A DNA stretch of 64,000 bases from Capniomyces stellatus (Eukaryota; Kickxellomycota; Harpellomycetes; Harpellales; Legeriomycetaceae): positions 162,608 to 226,607 of the forward strand of contig LUVW01000006.1 of the NCBI GenBank assembly GCA_001661515.1, read 5' to 3'. Positions 31,713 to 42,676 of the stretch are shown one piece after another (within the stretch, counting starts at the first letter, position 1; each line of letters begins with the position of its first letter). A program made the position numbers and the translations under genes. The notes below the pieces were generated by a model, which saw only the letters and a list, made by a program, of their open reading frames with translations, had not been told where the DNA came from and made no database searches.

Positions 31713-31997
31713 CTAGTCAGCTTTACTTGAATATAACAGGGTAATCAATGTTGGATTTTTATGTGTAGCGATTGGCTGATCAGAATATTTCAAATAGTTC
31801 CAAGTGCTTGATTGTCTTGAATCGACCTTGGGAAGAAAAAAAAAGCCACAAACCATGCCAGTTGGCAGAATTAAACACAGAAGAGTGCACACAACTGGAT
31901 CAATAATAGACATAGCCTCGCTCCTCTGATAAACTGAGGCCAAAAAGACAATAATGTTAAGAAAAAACACACTTCTAAAATGTTCACTATTAACCAT
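31713..31997 (-). CDS. Small hydrophobic secretory or membrane protein, unknown
   Basis: Single-exon candidate of 94 aa starting at the ATG at 31997. The N-terminus has a signal-like hydrophobic segment (RSVFFLNIIVFLASVY), then a second one (VVCTLLCLILPTGMVCGFFF) and a short polar tail (about 38 residues). No family recognised. Support comes from the ordered hydrophobic layout, a TATA-like CATATATATATG near 32120-32132, and its place among secretory genes on the same strand. It could still be a chance reading frame or one exon of a longer gene. Confidence 0.4.
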   Translation of the reverse strand: MVNSEHFRSVFFLNIIVFLASVYQRSEAMSIIDPVVCTLLCLILPTGMVCGFFFLPKVDSRQSSTWNYLKYSDQPIATHKNPTLITLLYSSKAD

Positions 31998-32292
31998 TTT
32001 ATGCAACTACTCCGAGACTGCTGCTATTTGAAAGCAGTCAAGTACGCGTAAATCAAACCAAACAAATGTCTGGTACTCCAACTAACTTTCAATAGAGGAT
32101 AAGTTAAACATACCTTCGCATATATATATGGGCCATATTTTTATTTTATTTTTTAAATTTACAATTTTTATAAAGCAGCAGTTGCTATAAATCTGCTTAT
32201 AAATCCTAGCTCTAATTCCAAACTTGGCCTTGGGAGCTCAAAGCTAAAACTTACCAACAACTAAGGTCGGCCCGACTTGTTTTATAGTGGTG

Positions 32293-33075
32293 TCAAATAA
32301 TGTTGGAAAGATGGCCTGGGAAGCCGATCCACGGTCTCAATACTGCGTGCTTGTCATCAGAATCAAACAAGACATTCACGGAGTGTTTTTTACAAGATGC
32401 ATCAGAGTTTCTGAAATAAGCCGGTACGCTTAGATGCGCGTTATTGTGATCAAACTCCTTTGTAAAATGTGCATGTGTGCCAAGCAAAAGGCTGCCTTCT
32501 GAGGTTGTTGGTGTTCCGACATTTGATATGTACGATACGCTTGCATATATTAATGGATATAGTGTGTTGCTATGCATATTACTAGCTGAATGGTGTATGC
32601 CAAGTCCGCACGTTTGGCCTGTACTTTGAGTAACTGTTTGCTCTGAGGCTAGCTGGCTGTGAGGTGGTTGTGTACGAGTTTGTGACAAGGTCAGGGTTGG
32701 CAACTCCTTTGTTTTTTGTGCTGGGATTGGATTTGCTTCATTTGCTGCATTTGCTGCATTTGCTTCTTTGTTTTTTTTTAACTTTGATTTGACCTTAGAC
32801 TTTACTTTTGGAAGTAATGTATATTTAAGCACCCCCTTCATCTTCTTCTTGGCTTTTTTTTTAGCCATCGATACTACCTTATTTTTTAGCGACGGTTTAC
32901 GGACTATTTCCGGCCCCCCTGGCTGTGGCTGTGGCTGTGGCGACGCTAACAAAGGTTGTGTATGCGTTGGCGACATTGTTCGCGGTTGATCTTTTGCGAA
33001 CAGCTCGTTCTTGATTGTTTGTTCTGCTTGGCAGACAACGCTCAGCCCTGCCAGTGCCAAATATAGAATCTTCAT
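32293..33075 (-). CDS. Secreted protein, divergent CAP/SCP-like, lysine-rich middle
   Basis: 260 aa, single exon. The signal peptide MKILYLALAGLSVVCQAE closely parallels that of the CAP protein at 34.1 kb (MKVVYLSIVGFSMCCQAE), so the two genes are paralogues. The middle is Pro/Gln-rich, then strongly basic (MAKKKAKKKMKG and KSKVKSKLKKNKE). The last 110 residues can be read as a degenerate CAP domain: a His-bearing segment (GTHAHFTKEFDHNN), an SVNV in place of SENV, and WIGFPGHLSNII matching the CAP motif W..SPGH..NI. The ORF stops right there, before the final strand, so it is either truncated, frameshifted or missing a last exon. The basic segment suggests binding to polyanions. Function unknown. 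Confidence 0.7.
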   Translation of the reverse strand: MKILYLALAGLSVVCQAEQTIKNELFAKDQPRTMSPTHTQPLLASPQPQPQPGGPEIVRKPSLKNKVVSMAKKKAKKKMKGVLKYTLLPKVKSKVKSKLKKNKEANAANAANEANPIPAQKTKELPTLTLSQTRTQPPHSQLASEQTVTQSTGQTCGLGIHHSASNMHSNTLYPLIYASVSYISNVGTPTTSEGSLLLGTHAHFTKEFDHNNAHLSVPAYFRNSDASCKKHSVNVLFDSDDKHAVLRPWIGFPGHLSNII

Positions 33076-34105
33076 TTTGAGTGTTTCTTTTTTACAATCG
33101 ATATTGAGGTATGTCTAGTATATTGATCACACGTCTATAGTTGACTTTTTAAAGTGCTAAACGTAAAATAAAAGAAGAAACTATAAGTTTTGTTTTTTTA
33201 TCTACTAAGCAAATCGTGTTTGCTGACTTTATATTTATAATTGAAAAGTCCCAAATCGCTTTTTGAGATAGATTGGAGCTCAGCCTGGCTTTTTTCTATT
33301 TTTAGTAATGTGACTGATACTGTAATGTTTCCAGCAGTTTACACACATTTGTACTTGTATGAACAAAACTTGTTTTGTTTTTCTTGGCTGAAGTTTAGTA
33401 AACTACTTATTGGATGTGGAGGGCAACTGGTGCAGATAGATATAGTTTTACAAATATCAGATATATAAAGAATGTATATATATATTTAAGATACAAACAA
33501 AACCGGACCAAATATGCCACATAAAACAAAGTTTCAAAAAAAGGCACATAAACAGCAACAGAGTTACACCCTGTCATTCGAGATTTATTGTTGGTTGTTG
33601 ATGTGCTCTATAAAGTAGCCTCAAAGAATTACACTGTCCAAGTGGGCGCCCCACTCGATCATGTTTTTTTAAAAAAAAAAAAGCCACCAAACTGATATTT
33701 GCTTTTACAGATTTTATTGTATTCCAAGATTTTATTTATTTTTCTCAGATAAAAAAAATCATTCTAGACAGTAAACACGCTAAAACACATCATTACAAAG
33801 TGAAATACGGCTAAATATGGATATTGTGTATATTATCGCCTATAGCCAACACAACCAAATATTCCTCTGTAAAAAAATTGCAAAAACACTGGTGCTGACC
33901 AAAAGTATAGATCTACAACGCCACCAAATTATGCATTAGTACTAAGTCCAACGTATTATCACTATTACTATTATTATTATTATTTTATTATTACCAAGTA
34001 GATAATGAAATACTAATTATTTTTGGGAAAAAAAAAATGCTATGACTTAAATATTACTGCTATGCTAATACGCACTATTTTTTAATTTGCCTCCTGTTGT
34101 TAATT
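33076..34105. other. Intergenic, 1.0 kb
   Basis: AT-rich promoter side of the divergent CAP gene and 3' side of the next CAP gene. Short poly-A and ATT repeats; nothing coding seen. Confidence 0.5.
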
Positions 34106-34885
34106 CTAAGAGCAGAGTATCAGTGTCCAGTAACCACCGACATTTGCCCAACCCATTTTTCTGTATGGGCCGATAAGTTTGGCACGATGCACCGGTGATT
34201 CGATCCATTTTTTCATCATATACACCATATCATTTGATCCAAAACCCGCATTTTCCGAAATATTAATACATTTGACACCCGAGGCAGCAAACCTAGCATT
34301 TAGGTTTAGATACTTGCTATCATGTGTCATATTTTTGGTTTTCCTTTGATATATCGAGTTTGCTAATGCAGCACGCATAAGATTTTTGTCCACAACAAGT
34401 GGCGACACATTAAAAGCTTTACGATACTTGTTTACCAAAATCACCATCTCATCTGGCCAACCATGCAGTACGTTTGAATTTCTGCTCGGATTTAGTTTGG
34501 TGTGCTTTCCAGCAGCTTTTTCAGTCAGTGCCAGATTCCTTTTTGAGGTAGCCATAGTTTTGTTAAGCGCTCTTGCATATCCTTTTGTTTTTTTTGTTCT
34601 GCTTACTGTCTTTGCCAATGTGTCAGTATGTGCTGGTACGTTTCTAATTGAAAAGTGTCTTAACTGCGATGCTGATGTTGGGAGTGTTGTTTTTTTAGAC
34701 GCAAGCAAAGCTGTTGTTGTCGACATTAAGTTGTCTGTGGTTGAATTGGCTGTATATACATGTTTCAGCTTTAATGATGGTGTTGATACCGATATTTGCG
34801 TTTGTGAAACTAATCGGCTCAAGGCTGACAGTTCTGCCTGGCAACACATACTAAAGCCGACTATTGACAAATATACCACTTTCAT
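34106..34885 (-). CDS. Secreted CAP/SCP (PR-1-like) protein
   Basis: 259 aa, single exon, signal peptide ending near CQAE (residue 18). Residues 19-140 are Thr/Ser/Lys-rich and disordered. The CAP domain occupies about 145-258: VNKYRKAFNVSPLVVDKNL (first helix), MTHDSKYLNLNARF (His), INISENAGFG (Glu), WIESPVHRAKLIGPYRKMGW (W..SP.H) and VGGYWTLILC (final strand). Both histidines and the glutamate expected for the CAP cavity are present. Fungal CAP proteins (Pry type) bind sterols or fatty acids and are often made at host contact; that role is inferred. The divergent paralogue lies 1 kb downstream on the same strand. Confidence 0.9.
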   Translation of the reverse strand: MKVVYLSIVGFSMCCQAELSALSRLVSQTQISVSTPSLKLKHVYTANSTTDNLMSTTTALLASKKTTLPTSASQLRHFSIRNVPAHTDTLAKTVSRTKKTKGYARALNKTMATSKRNLALTEKAAGKHTKLNPSRNSNVLHGWPDEMVILVNKYRKAFNVSPLVVDKNLMRAALANSIYQRKTKNMTHDSKYLNLNARFAASGVKCINISENAGFGSNDMVYMMKKWIESPVHRAKLIGPYRKMGWANVGGYWTLILCS

Positions 34886-37800
34886 TTTTGGCCAACTTGA
34901 TTGATATTATTTCTATTAACTATAGTTCCGATGCTGATCCTGATGATGCTATTGAAACTGATTCTTACGTTTATGCTTATGCTTATGCTTATGTTTATTA
35001 TGTTAGTGGCAAAAAAAATGAAATATATTATTTACATTAATTATATCCATAAAATATGTAAAAGTGAGTGACTTTGTGAATAAGTGCGCTGAATTTAAGA
35101 TTGCTCAAATTAATGTACTGACGTCTATAATATATATGCCAATTTAAAAATAAATAAATATATAAATACATATAAAACCCGATACACTAGGAGGCCTAAA
35201 TCCTAAAAGCTATACAGACTTTAATAATAAGCACCACGGTCAACCTGATATTAACTCTGCGAGTGAGTATGTTCAATGATTGGAGATATATATATTGGTT
35301 GATGCTGTGACGCTTAATTAAAGCGTTGAATCTCTTAATAAGGTGGCTATCGTATAAACTGTGCTTTATTAAAATTATGTTTAATGCTACTTTTTATCTA
35401 CTTGGTCTTAATATATAAGCATGGAGGTGGTTCCAATAAAGGTTTGAGAATTAAAAGAGCAAACAAAGTATGTGAATTATAAAAAAAAGGATATTATGAT
35501 TCGATTCTGTAGTATAGAACTTGAGTTTTATCCGTTTGGCGTTTAAGTTACTCTCATAAGCTATTCCAAAGAATTGTATTTTTTTCCGAGTTGAGTTAAA
35601 CATATCAGTCCAACGAACGTACAAACACTGTCTCTATTACCATAACCGAACAAATACATCCAAACAGCCTTTAATAAGCTAATATGACATAAAATGAATA
35701 TTAAAATTAAAATTAAAATTAAAACTAAAATTAAAACTAAAGATTAAAACAAGATTAAATTAAAACTAAAGCTAAAGTAAAAATTAAAGTAAAACTAAAA
35801 TTAACTGAAATTAAAACAAAAGTAAAAATTATAGTAAAAATTAAATTAAATTAAAACTAAAATTAAAGTAAAACAAGATTAAAATTAAAATAAAATGTGC
35901 GGCGAATTGCTCTACGAGAATCGGGCTATTTTTCAAAAAAAAAATTGTAAATCGGGCTTTTGAAATTAAGGTTAAACCAAAGATAAACAAAACAAAAAGA
36001 ATTAAGGAAAGGTTGTAGTGAAAAAAAAAACTTAGGAAAACAAATCAACTTTCAACAGTATTGGGGTGTTTGGTATATTATTTTGAAATATGTATTTTTT
36101 TTATTGCAAATGGATTGCATCGTTTTTGTTAGCTTTATATCTCCAGTTTTTCCCCCCCTTTTTTCAATTCCTTCTAATTATAGCTTGATTGTTTGTTTTG
36201 GGTAGTGAAGAAAAGGTAGGGTGCGCGACTCTTTGACTATTTTTCATATTAGTAGTGTATGCTGACATGAAGTAGTCGCTATGTGTCGATAAAAGTAGCA
36301 CGGGAATAGTTCGAATACAGTGGGTTATACGAATCTGTCGTTATGCAAATATACTTTTGGTTGAGATAAAAAAAACACTTTGGGTTTCCTTTACTTTGCT
36401 GATCAGAGGTTGTCACGCTTTAGCAAACCACCCAACCCAAACGGTTTGAACACAAACCCATTAGGTAGAAACAAATAGCTAGCTGTTGTGGCGGCAGTTT
36501 GTTATAGCTGATACTCGCTGTTCCTACCTTGCTAACTTTTGATTATGTAAACGCAGTTGTGTTGCATTCCTTGCCTTGATAGATAGCGTAGATGGGCTAG
36601 ATATGCTGATAGGGGTTTTTTCTACTTCTTGAATAGGCGGTAATCGATCATTTTTTTTTTATTGCTTGAAGATGGATTAGGCTTCTTGAATTTGATTGTT
36701 CATCTATTTATAAAGATGCATATTGGCGTACATTGCTTTTTAAACTCTGTTAGAAACAATACGATTGTTATAAATACTTCGTCGTATAAAACTAAGGGCA
36801 ATTTTGGCTGAGGAAGACAGAACTACTAATGAGGAAGCGTAGATTTAAAATGCTCGCTTCTTTAAAATCAGCTAAAAGACAAATGCATTGCATTGTTTTG
36901 ATGAAAAGGAGGATGGTGTAACGGTACGACTTAGTAATTAATTAAATAACAGACGCCTTTCGAATAACTAATTTAAGTTGAGGCGGGTTGTGGCCAATTA
37001 TTCAAGCCAAATATAAAGTTCAACAATAATTAAATATGGTTGTTCGTTTAGTTTAATTAGTCAAATGGAGAAGGGGAGTAAGGCACTTTAAATCAAAGCA
37101 AGATAAAATACCCGATTTAGGCCAAATAGCAGAATAAAATTGCAAGCAAAGTGATGCTTGAAACTTATAAAGGCGCTAATCGAATTCAACCAAAACCACA
37201 AGTCAAATTTCAACGATAATAAAAAATTACAAGTTATTTCAATAACAATGTAAAATAAAAAGCTAAAAGTCAGTAAAACGCAACAAATGGCTCTCCCAGT
37301 TGGATCAGCTTATTGGAAATCAGAATCATAAACTTTCAAAAGATCCAAACATCAATAGCAAATTCACAAACAAGTAAAAGAAAGGCAAAAAAATGCTAAA
37401 ATGCTGTGTATTTACATAAGGGTTTTGGAATAATGTTGTGATAGTGTAACTTGATTAAAAATGGATGATGCTCTGCGTTAATTTTGAACAGCGATAAAAC
37501 AATTTGGGGACAAAATATCAAGTAGATGTTTTACTTTAGTATTTGGTTTTATTTGATTTGATTTGGTGGTTGGCACTGCATTTATAATACAGTATTATTA
37601 CCAATACCTCTTAAAGGTGGAAAACCATACCTGTGCTAAAGTCGGAGTGTTAAAGTAACCATTAACGAGGAAAATATGTTTATTTACTGTTGTTTTGTTG
37701 GATGGAAAGGAGATAAAGAACCTATAAAGGAAGTCAAATATGTAATATGTAAAGATGAAAATAAAAGCATCAAAACATAAACATCAAAACATAAAATAAT

Positions 37801-38636
37801 TATAACAACAATAGTAGAAAATCAAGTAAAAGAAAGAAAGAAAATAAAGGAAAGAAGAAAGGAAAGAAGAAAGGAAAGAAGAAAGAAAGAAAATAAAAGA
37901 AAGAAAAAGAAAACCAGTAAATGTAAATAAATGAAAAGAAAGAAAAAAAAGCGGTGAAAATATTGGTGACTAAAACTTTTTGAAAAAAAAAAAGAAAAAG
38001 ACTCCAAGTGAAATAATTAAAGGAATATCGAAAGGAGTAAAATAAAAGCCTTTTTTTTTCTATGCTGATTGAAATATACAGGTATCAGGAAAAAGCGAAA
38101 CTACTAGAGCATACCCGAAGGTTTTTACTTCACATCCCTATATCTTTAGACTTTATTAAATCAACACAACAAAATTAAAAATATCCTTTTAGCAACCTCT
38201 TTGCTTATCAGGTAATTGTAATTTTTATTAATTTATCACAACACCCGAGATTCACTGTGCTTTTTAGGCCCTTTCAGTTATTTTATTATTTTGCATAAAT
38301 CTACCAAAGAACAAGATCTTTTGAAGGTAAGCATATCTATATACTCATAAACGCCACTACACGGCCTCTTGGCTGTATTCTGCCTTATACACATACGCAC
38401 ACACATACACAACACTGAATATTGAAGAGGGTGAGGGTTGTCGGAGAGTGCCGAAAAGGGTGACAAAGAAGAACAAGCCTTGTTTTTTTCAAGAAAAGCA
38501 TAGTACATCCAAGCTGTTCAATAAAGCTACGTGAAAGTCAACAGTGGTTTAAGGTTACTTATGTTCACGTGTTGCAAATAGATTTTTTTTACATAAAAAG
38601 CCAAAAACAGAGCAAGACAAAAGAAATTACTCAACA
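34886..38636. other. Intergenic, 3.75 kb, no recognisable gene
   Basis: AT-rich. Contains GCTTAT hexamers (about 34968-35000), a degenerate ATTAAA/ACTAAA array (35697-35900) and a GAAA-rich purine tract (37815-37960). The last kilobase is the upstream region of the G alpha gene. No coding or RNA gene seen. Confidence 0.45.
35697..35900. repeat. Degenerate (ATTAAA)n low-complexity array
   Basis: About 200 bases of AAAATTAAAATTAAAACTAAA-type sequence with no conserved frame. Confidence 0.7.
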
Positions 38637-40100
38637 ATGGGTTGTGGAGGAAGCAAAGAAAGTTTTGAGGAGGTCAAGGTCAACAATGAAATAGAGACAC
38701 AACTCAAGCGTGATCGCATTAATATGCGAAACGAAGTAAAGATGCTTTTACTAGGTAAATTGTCTCTCTTTTTCTTCTTTTTTTTATTTATAGAATTCTT
38801 CTCTTTGGTATATAAATATACTTTATGATTTTGAATTCCACACTCAGTCAAAAGATCCCATGCTAGTCTGTTCAGACTTTTAATTGAGGGGAGGAGAATA
38901 AGTACGCATCTAGGAGGATGGAAGAGGGGGAGGAAGAGGGGGGGGGGCGCACGATAGTAGATTGTTCTACTTCAGCATACGTTGGTTTGTAAATGAGATG
39001 TGCTAAATTGGTGAATTCGTTTTGCGTAGGTGCTGGTGAGTCTGGAAAGAGTACAATTGTCAAGCAAATGAAGCTTATCCATGACAATGGGTACTCGGTT
39101 GACGAAAAAGAGTCGTTCAAAGAGATTATATTCTCAAACTCGATCCAGTCTGCACGAGTGTTATTGGAGGCAATGGAGAATCTGGACATTGAGTTGTCTC
39201 AACCAGAGAACGAGGAGTATGTTAACCTTATTCTAAACATACCCACACAGATCGAAACAGATATTTTCCCACCTGAGGTGGCAGCGGCGATCAAAAAGTT
39301 GTGGCATGATGCAGGTGTCCTTGAGTGCTTCAAAAGATCAAACGAGTTCCAGCTCAATGACTCGGCAAAATAGTAAGTTGGGTTTGTGTACTGATTAATT
39401 GGTGTTGGAGTTGATGTGTATTGGTATGATGCTTTTAACCGGTGCTTGGCTTGAGTTTATATTTACTAAAAGCACGAAATATTATACGTTGTTAAATAGC
39501 TACTTTGACTCGATCGATCGTATTTCACAGCCTGGATATCTTCCAACCGACCAAGATGTGCTCAAAGCTCGTGTAAAGACAACGGGCATCAACGAGACAA
39601 TGTTTAGAGTGGGAGATTTGACATATCGTATGCTTGATGTGGGAGGGCAGCGTTCGGAGCGTAAAAAGTGGATCCATTGCTTTGAAAACGTTACTGCTAT
39701 TCTGTTTTTGGTTGCTATAAGCGAGTATGACCAAGTTTTAATAGAAGATGAAGCCGTAAACAGAATGCAGGAGGCGCTGACCTTGTTTGATTCTATTTGC
39801 AACTCCCGCTGGTTTTCCAAAACCTCGATTATTCTGTTTTTGAACAAAATGGATCTTTTCAAACAGAAACTTCCCAACTCGCCTCTTAATGCTTATTTCC
39901 CAGACTATCAATCTGGAAATAACGTCGAAGCTGCTAGCGAATACATCCTGAGACGTTTTGTATCTTTAAACCTGTCCGACTCAAAGCAAATATACACCCA
40001 CTTTACTTGTGCAACTGACACTAACCAAATCAAATTTGTTATGGCTGCTGTCAACGATATCATCATTCAAACCAATTTACGAGATGTTGGTCTTATCTAA
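38637..40100 (+). CDS. Heterotrimeric G protein alpha subunit (Gpa1/G alpha-i type)
   Basis: CDS is join(38637..38754, 39030..39372, 39500..40100), 353 aa, the normal G alpha length. Both introns have consensus ends (G|GTAAAT...GTAG; TA|GTAAGT...AATAG) and compatible phases. The N-terminus MGCGGSKE has the myristoylation glycine and the palmitoylation cysteine. G boxes: GAGESGKST (P loop, codon split by intron 1), RVKTTGI with the catalytic Arg (switch I), [12 protein letters not shown] (switch II), FLNKMDLF and TCATDT. The C-terminus is NLRDVGLI, so the cysteine at -4, the pertussis-toxin site of many G alpha-i proteins, is valine. It couples a GPCR to cAMP or MAPK signalling at the plasma membrane. 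Confidence 0.96.
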
Positions 40101-41548
40101 TAACCAGCTCTCTTTTTTACTGCTGTTATCATTACCGTTACCAATATTATTGCTATTACTTTTACTATTCATTTTTCTACTTTACCTTTTTTACTTTTTT
40201 ACTTGAACAATAAAATCAATATATTCTTTAATTGTTTTTGGCGCTTTGTATACAAGTTTTATTCTCTCTCTCTCTCTGTGTATGTGTATGTGTATATGAG
40301 TGTATTATTTTCTTACTACCTTTGTGCCTTTTTATACATTTAATAGTGACTGGGTTTTTGGAATTATAAAGTCGGTTCTTAACAAATAATGAAGGATAAA
40401 TAGTTGTGATATTGTTGTTTGCTAAACAAGGTATTACGCACATTATGGCTGCTATTGTTTAGTCGATATGTGAGGTTCAAGCAGTATAGTCATATAAAAG
40501 ACTTTATATGTATTACATTTGCTTTATTTTGGGCCGTATTGCATTACTGCTAGCTATTGGACCCCGACTGCCTATTATAATACTGGTTCTAGTGTTCGAG
40601 TTTGTAAAAGCGACATTAGAGTTACAACTATATATCCACGTTTTTTTTTGGATAAGCGTATGTAGTTTGTGTGGTATATGGTGAGTTTACTGGCTGATCT
40701 ATGGTGGTCTGCGTTTTAAAGTCAAACAAACTGAAATGATGATTTTGTGTTAGTGTACTACCTATTTGCCAGATATTGTCTTATTGACGCTTTTGTACTT
40801 GGTGTTGCCTTTGCATATATTTGATACATATAAATAAGAATAGTGGAAAAGAAGGGTGGTGCAGTACAAGAGAGGTAAAAGTGGAAGGGAAAAAAAAATG
40901 CTTTTAAACCAAATATTCATGATGCATAAAACCAATTTAGCTTTCGTACTTGAATTTAAATGATTGACTTGATAATAATTGGTATTGGGTGATATTTTCT
41001 AATTTCCAACAAGTGGCTGAGTAAAGTATAAACACATAGGCTTGTGCAAGCATATGTGACCCTAATGCTAAATGATGATATATAAACACAAATACCTTTC
41101 GGTTACTGGGCCATATACAAAAAAAAAATAGGAAGAAAATAAAAGCGAATGTAGCCTTCACCCTTGCAAGTGTTAAAACAAAAATTTCAAAGATCATCGA
41201 TGCAGAGTATAGTTGGCTGCTTTGAGTGGAGTTTATTAAAGTTGGTCTAAGCTAGCAAATTCCTCAATCGACTGATAGTAGTGTCTTTTATACTGGCATT
41301 AAATGAATTTCCAACCCCATGGGTCTTGGTATAAATACCTGAGCAAGAGAGAGCCATACGCACAAATAAATTGGTTTTAAAATATACGCTTTATATTCCA
41401 AACAAGGGTTTTGATAAATCGATTTCTATACCCAAAACCCGCAATACAAGTAATCAAAGATAGTAGGAAGAGAGTCAAACAGAAAGCGACTATAGCTAAA
41501 CCATACCAACAAGAGAAAGAAAACAAGTACATATATAGCCTAAAGAGA
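40101..41548. other. Intergenic, 1.4 kb
   Basis: 3' region of the G alpha gene, including a (TC)n/TGTATG repeat near 40262-40295, and 5' region of the TMEM198-like gene. A minus-strand frame at 40937-41197 is discussed under rejected items. Confidence 0.45.
40209..40214 (+). terminator. Likely polyadenylation signal of G alpha gene
   Basis: AATAAA about 109 bases after the stop codon, following a T-rich stretch. Confidence 0.4.
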
Positions 41549-42676
41549 ATGAAAGAAGGAATGCTCGGAAAGGTTAGATTGATGCTGCTAAGCATCGTCA
41601 TTTTTACCTTGCAAAGCGTTAACATGGTGTTAGCAGACATTCCCAAGGCAAAGGAAACGCTTGACACCAGTAAGTTGATTATGTATCTAGACTGAGATGA
41701 TGAAGGTAGAATGCAGAGGAGGAGGAGCACTTTTACTTTCCTTATATGTATATTAACTTTGGGAGTGGTGATTTTATCTAAATCAAAATAGGTGAAAACA
41801 AGAGCACTTACGGGATCAGCGAGGTTACAGGGGGGATGGTGTTTATATTTTCTGGGATTGCGTTTGTGTTTTTTGGGTACAAGCTGCTAGCCCTTGTGAT
41901 ATTTTTGTCTGGGTTCACGTTTTTTGGTAATTGATGCATACACTATCATTGTTGTTTTTACTGCCAATACGCTATGTTTTATCGTGTGATAAAATCTATG
42001 GAAAGAAAACTAAAAAAAAAGAATAAAAAGAAAGCTACAAAGCGCAGATTCAGCCTACGATATAATGTATAGTTGGCATGTGCTACTGTGTTGTATCTGC
42101 TTGAGTATTAAACGTTCTGTGTGTTTTATAAATTGCCGCCCTATATTAGGAATGTTGACATACTTTATATGTATTGCGATCAAGGCACCGTCGAGTACTG
42201 GGACGACACTGGCGTCGGTATATTTGGTGATATCATTGGTTGTTGGTATTATTGGAGGGTACTTTTTGCTGTTTGTTAGAAAGCTGGGTGTGTTTATGGT
42301 TGGTGTGCTGGGAGGTATTGCCTTGACTACGTTCGTTCTTTCCACTTTTAACAGTTCAGGATTGAAGCTATGGACTGTACTTTTGCTTTATGTGATAATG
42401 GGATTTATATCGGGACTTTTGGCACTGTATATTGATCGACCGGCTGTGATAGTGGCAACATCGATTTATGGGTCGTATATATTCTTTATTGGCATTGATG
42501 TGTTTGCTAAAGTAGGATTTTCAATGATAACACAGTATATACCAAAAGACTATATGGGTGGCGGTAAGAGGGGGGATCAAAAGGAGATGACACCAGGAAT
42601 CATATCTATGCTTGCAGCAGCATTTATACTTGCTTGTATTGGGATGGGTGCCCAGTTTAAAACTACAAAGGGTTAG
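41549..42676 (+). CDS. Multi-pass membrane protein, TM7SF3/TMEM198-like (DUF4203)
   Basis: CDS is inferred as join(41549..41669, 41792..41926, 42150..42676), 260 aa. All three exons join in phase 1 with GTAAGT/GTAATT donors and ATAG/TTAG acceptors. The N-terminus (MKEGMLGKVRLMLLSIVIFT, then LQSVNMVLA) is a signal peptide, as in TM7SF3. About seven hydrophobic helices follow (for example VFIFSGIAFVFFGYKLLALV, LVISLVVGIIGGYFLLF, LLLYVIMGFISGLLALYI and IISMLAAAFILACIGMGAQF). The Gly-rich helices and the helix count match the TM7SF3/TMEM198 domain. Biochemical role unclear; in animals it is linked to Wnt receptor phosphorylation. The ATG at 41549 is chosen as the start of the signal peptide. Confidence 0.82.

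Noticed and set aside
36290..36330. AGTTCGAATAC resembling a tRNA T-loop
   Set aside because: No matching cloverleaf in either direction.
40937..41197. 86-codon minus-strand frame with hydrophobic start
   Set aside because: Could be a small membrane protein (start MIFEIFVLTLARVKA) and has a donor-like GGTATTTG, but no acceptor, homology or composition supports it enough.
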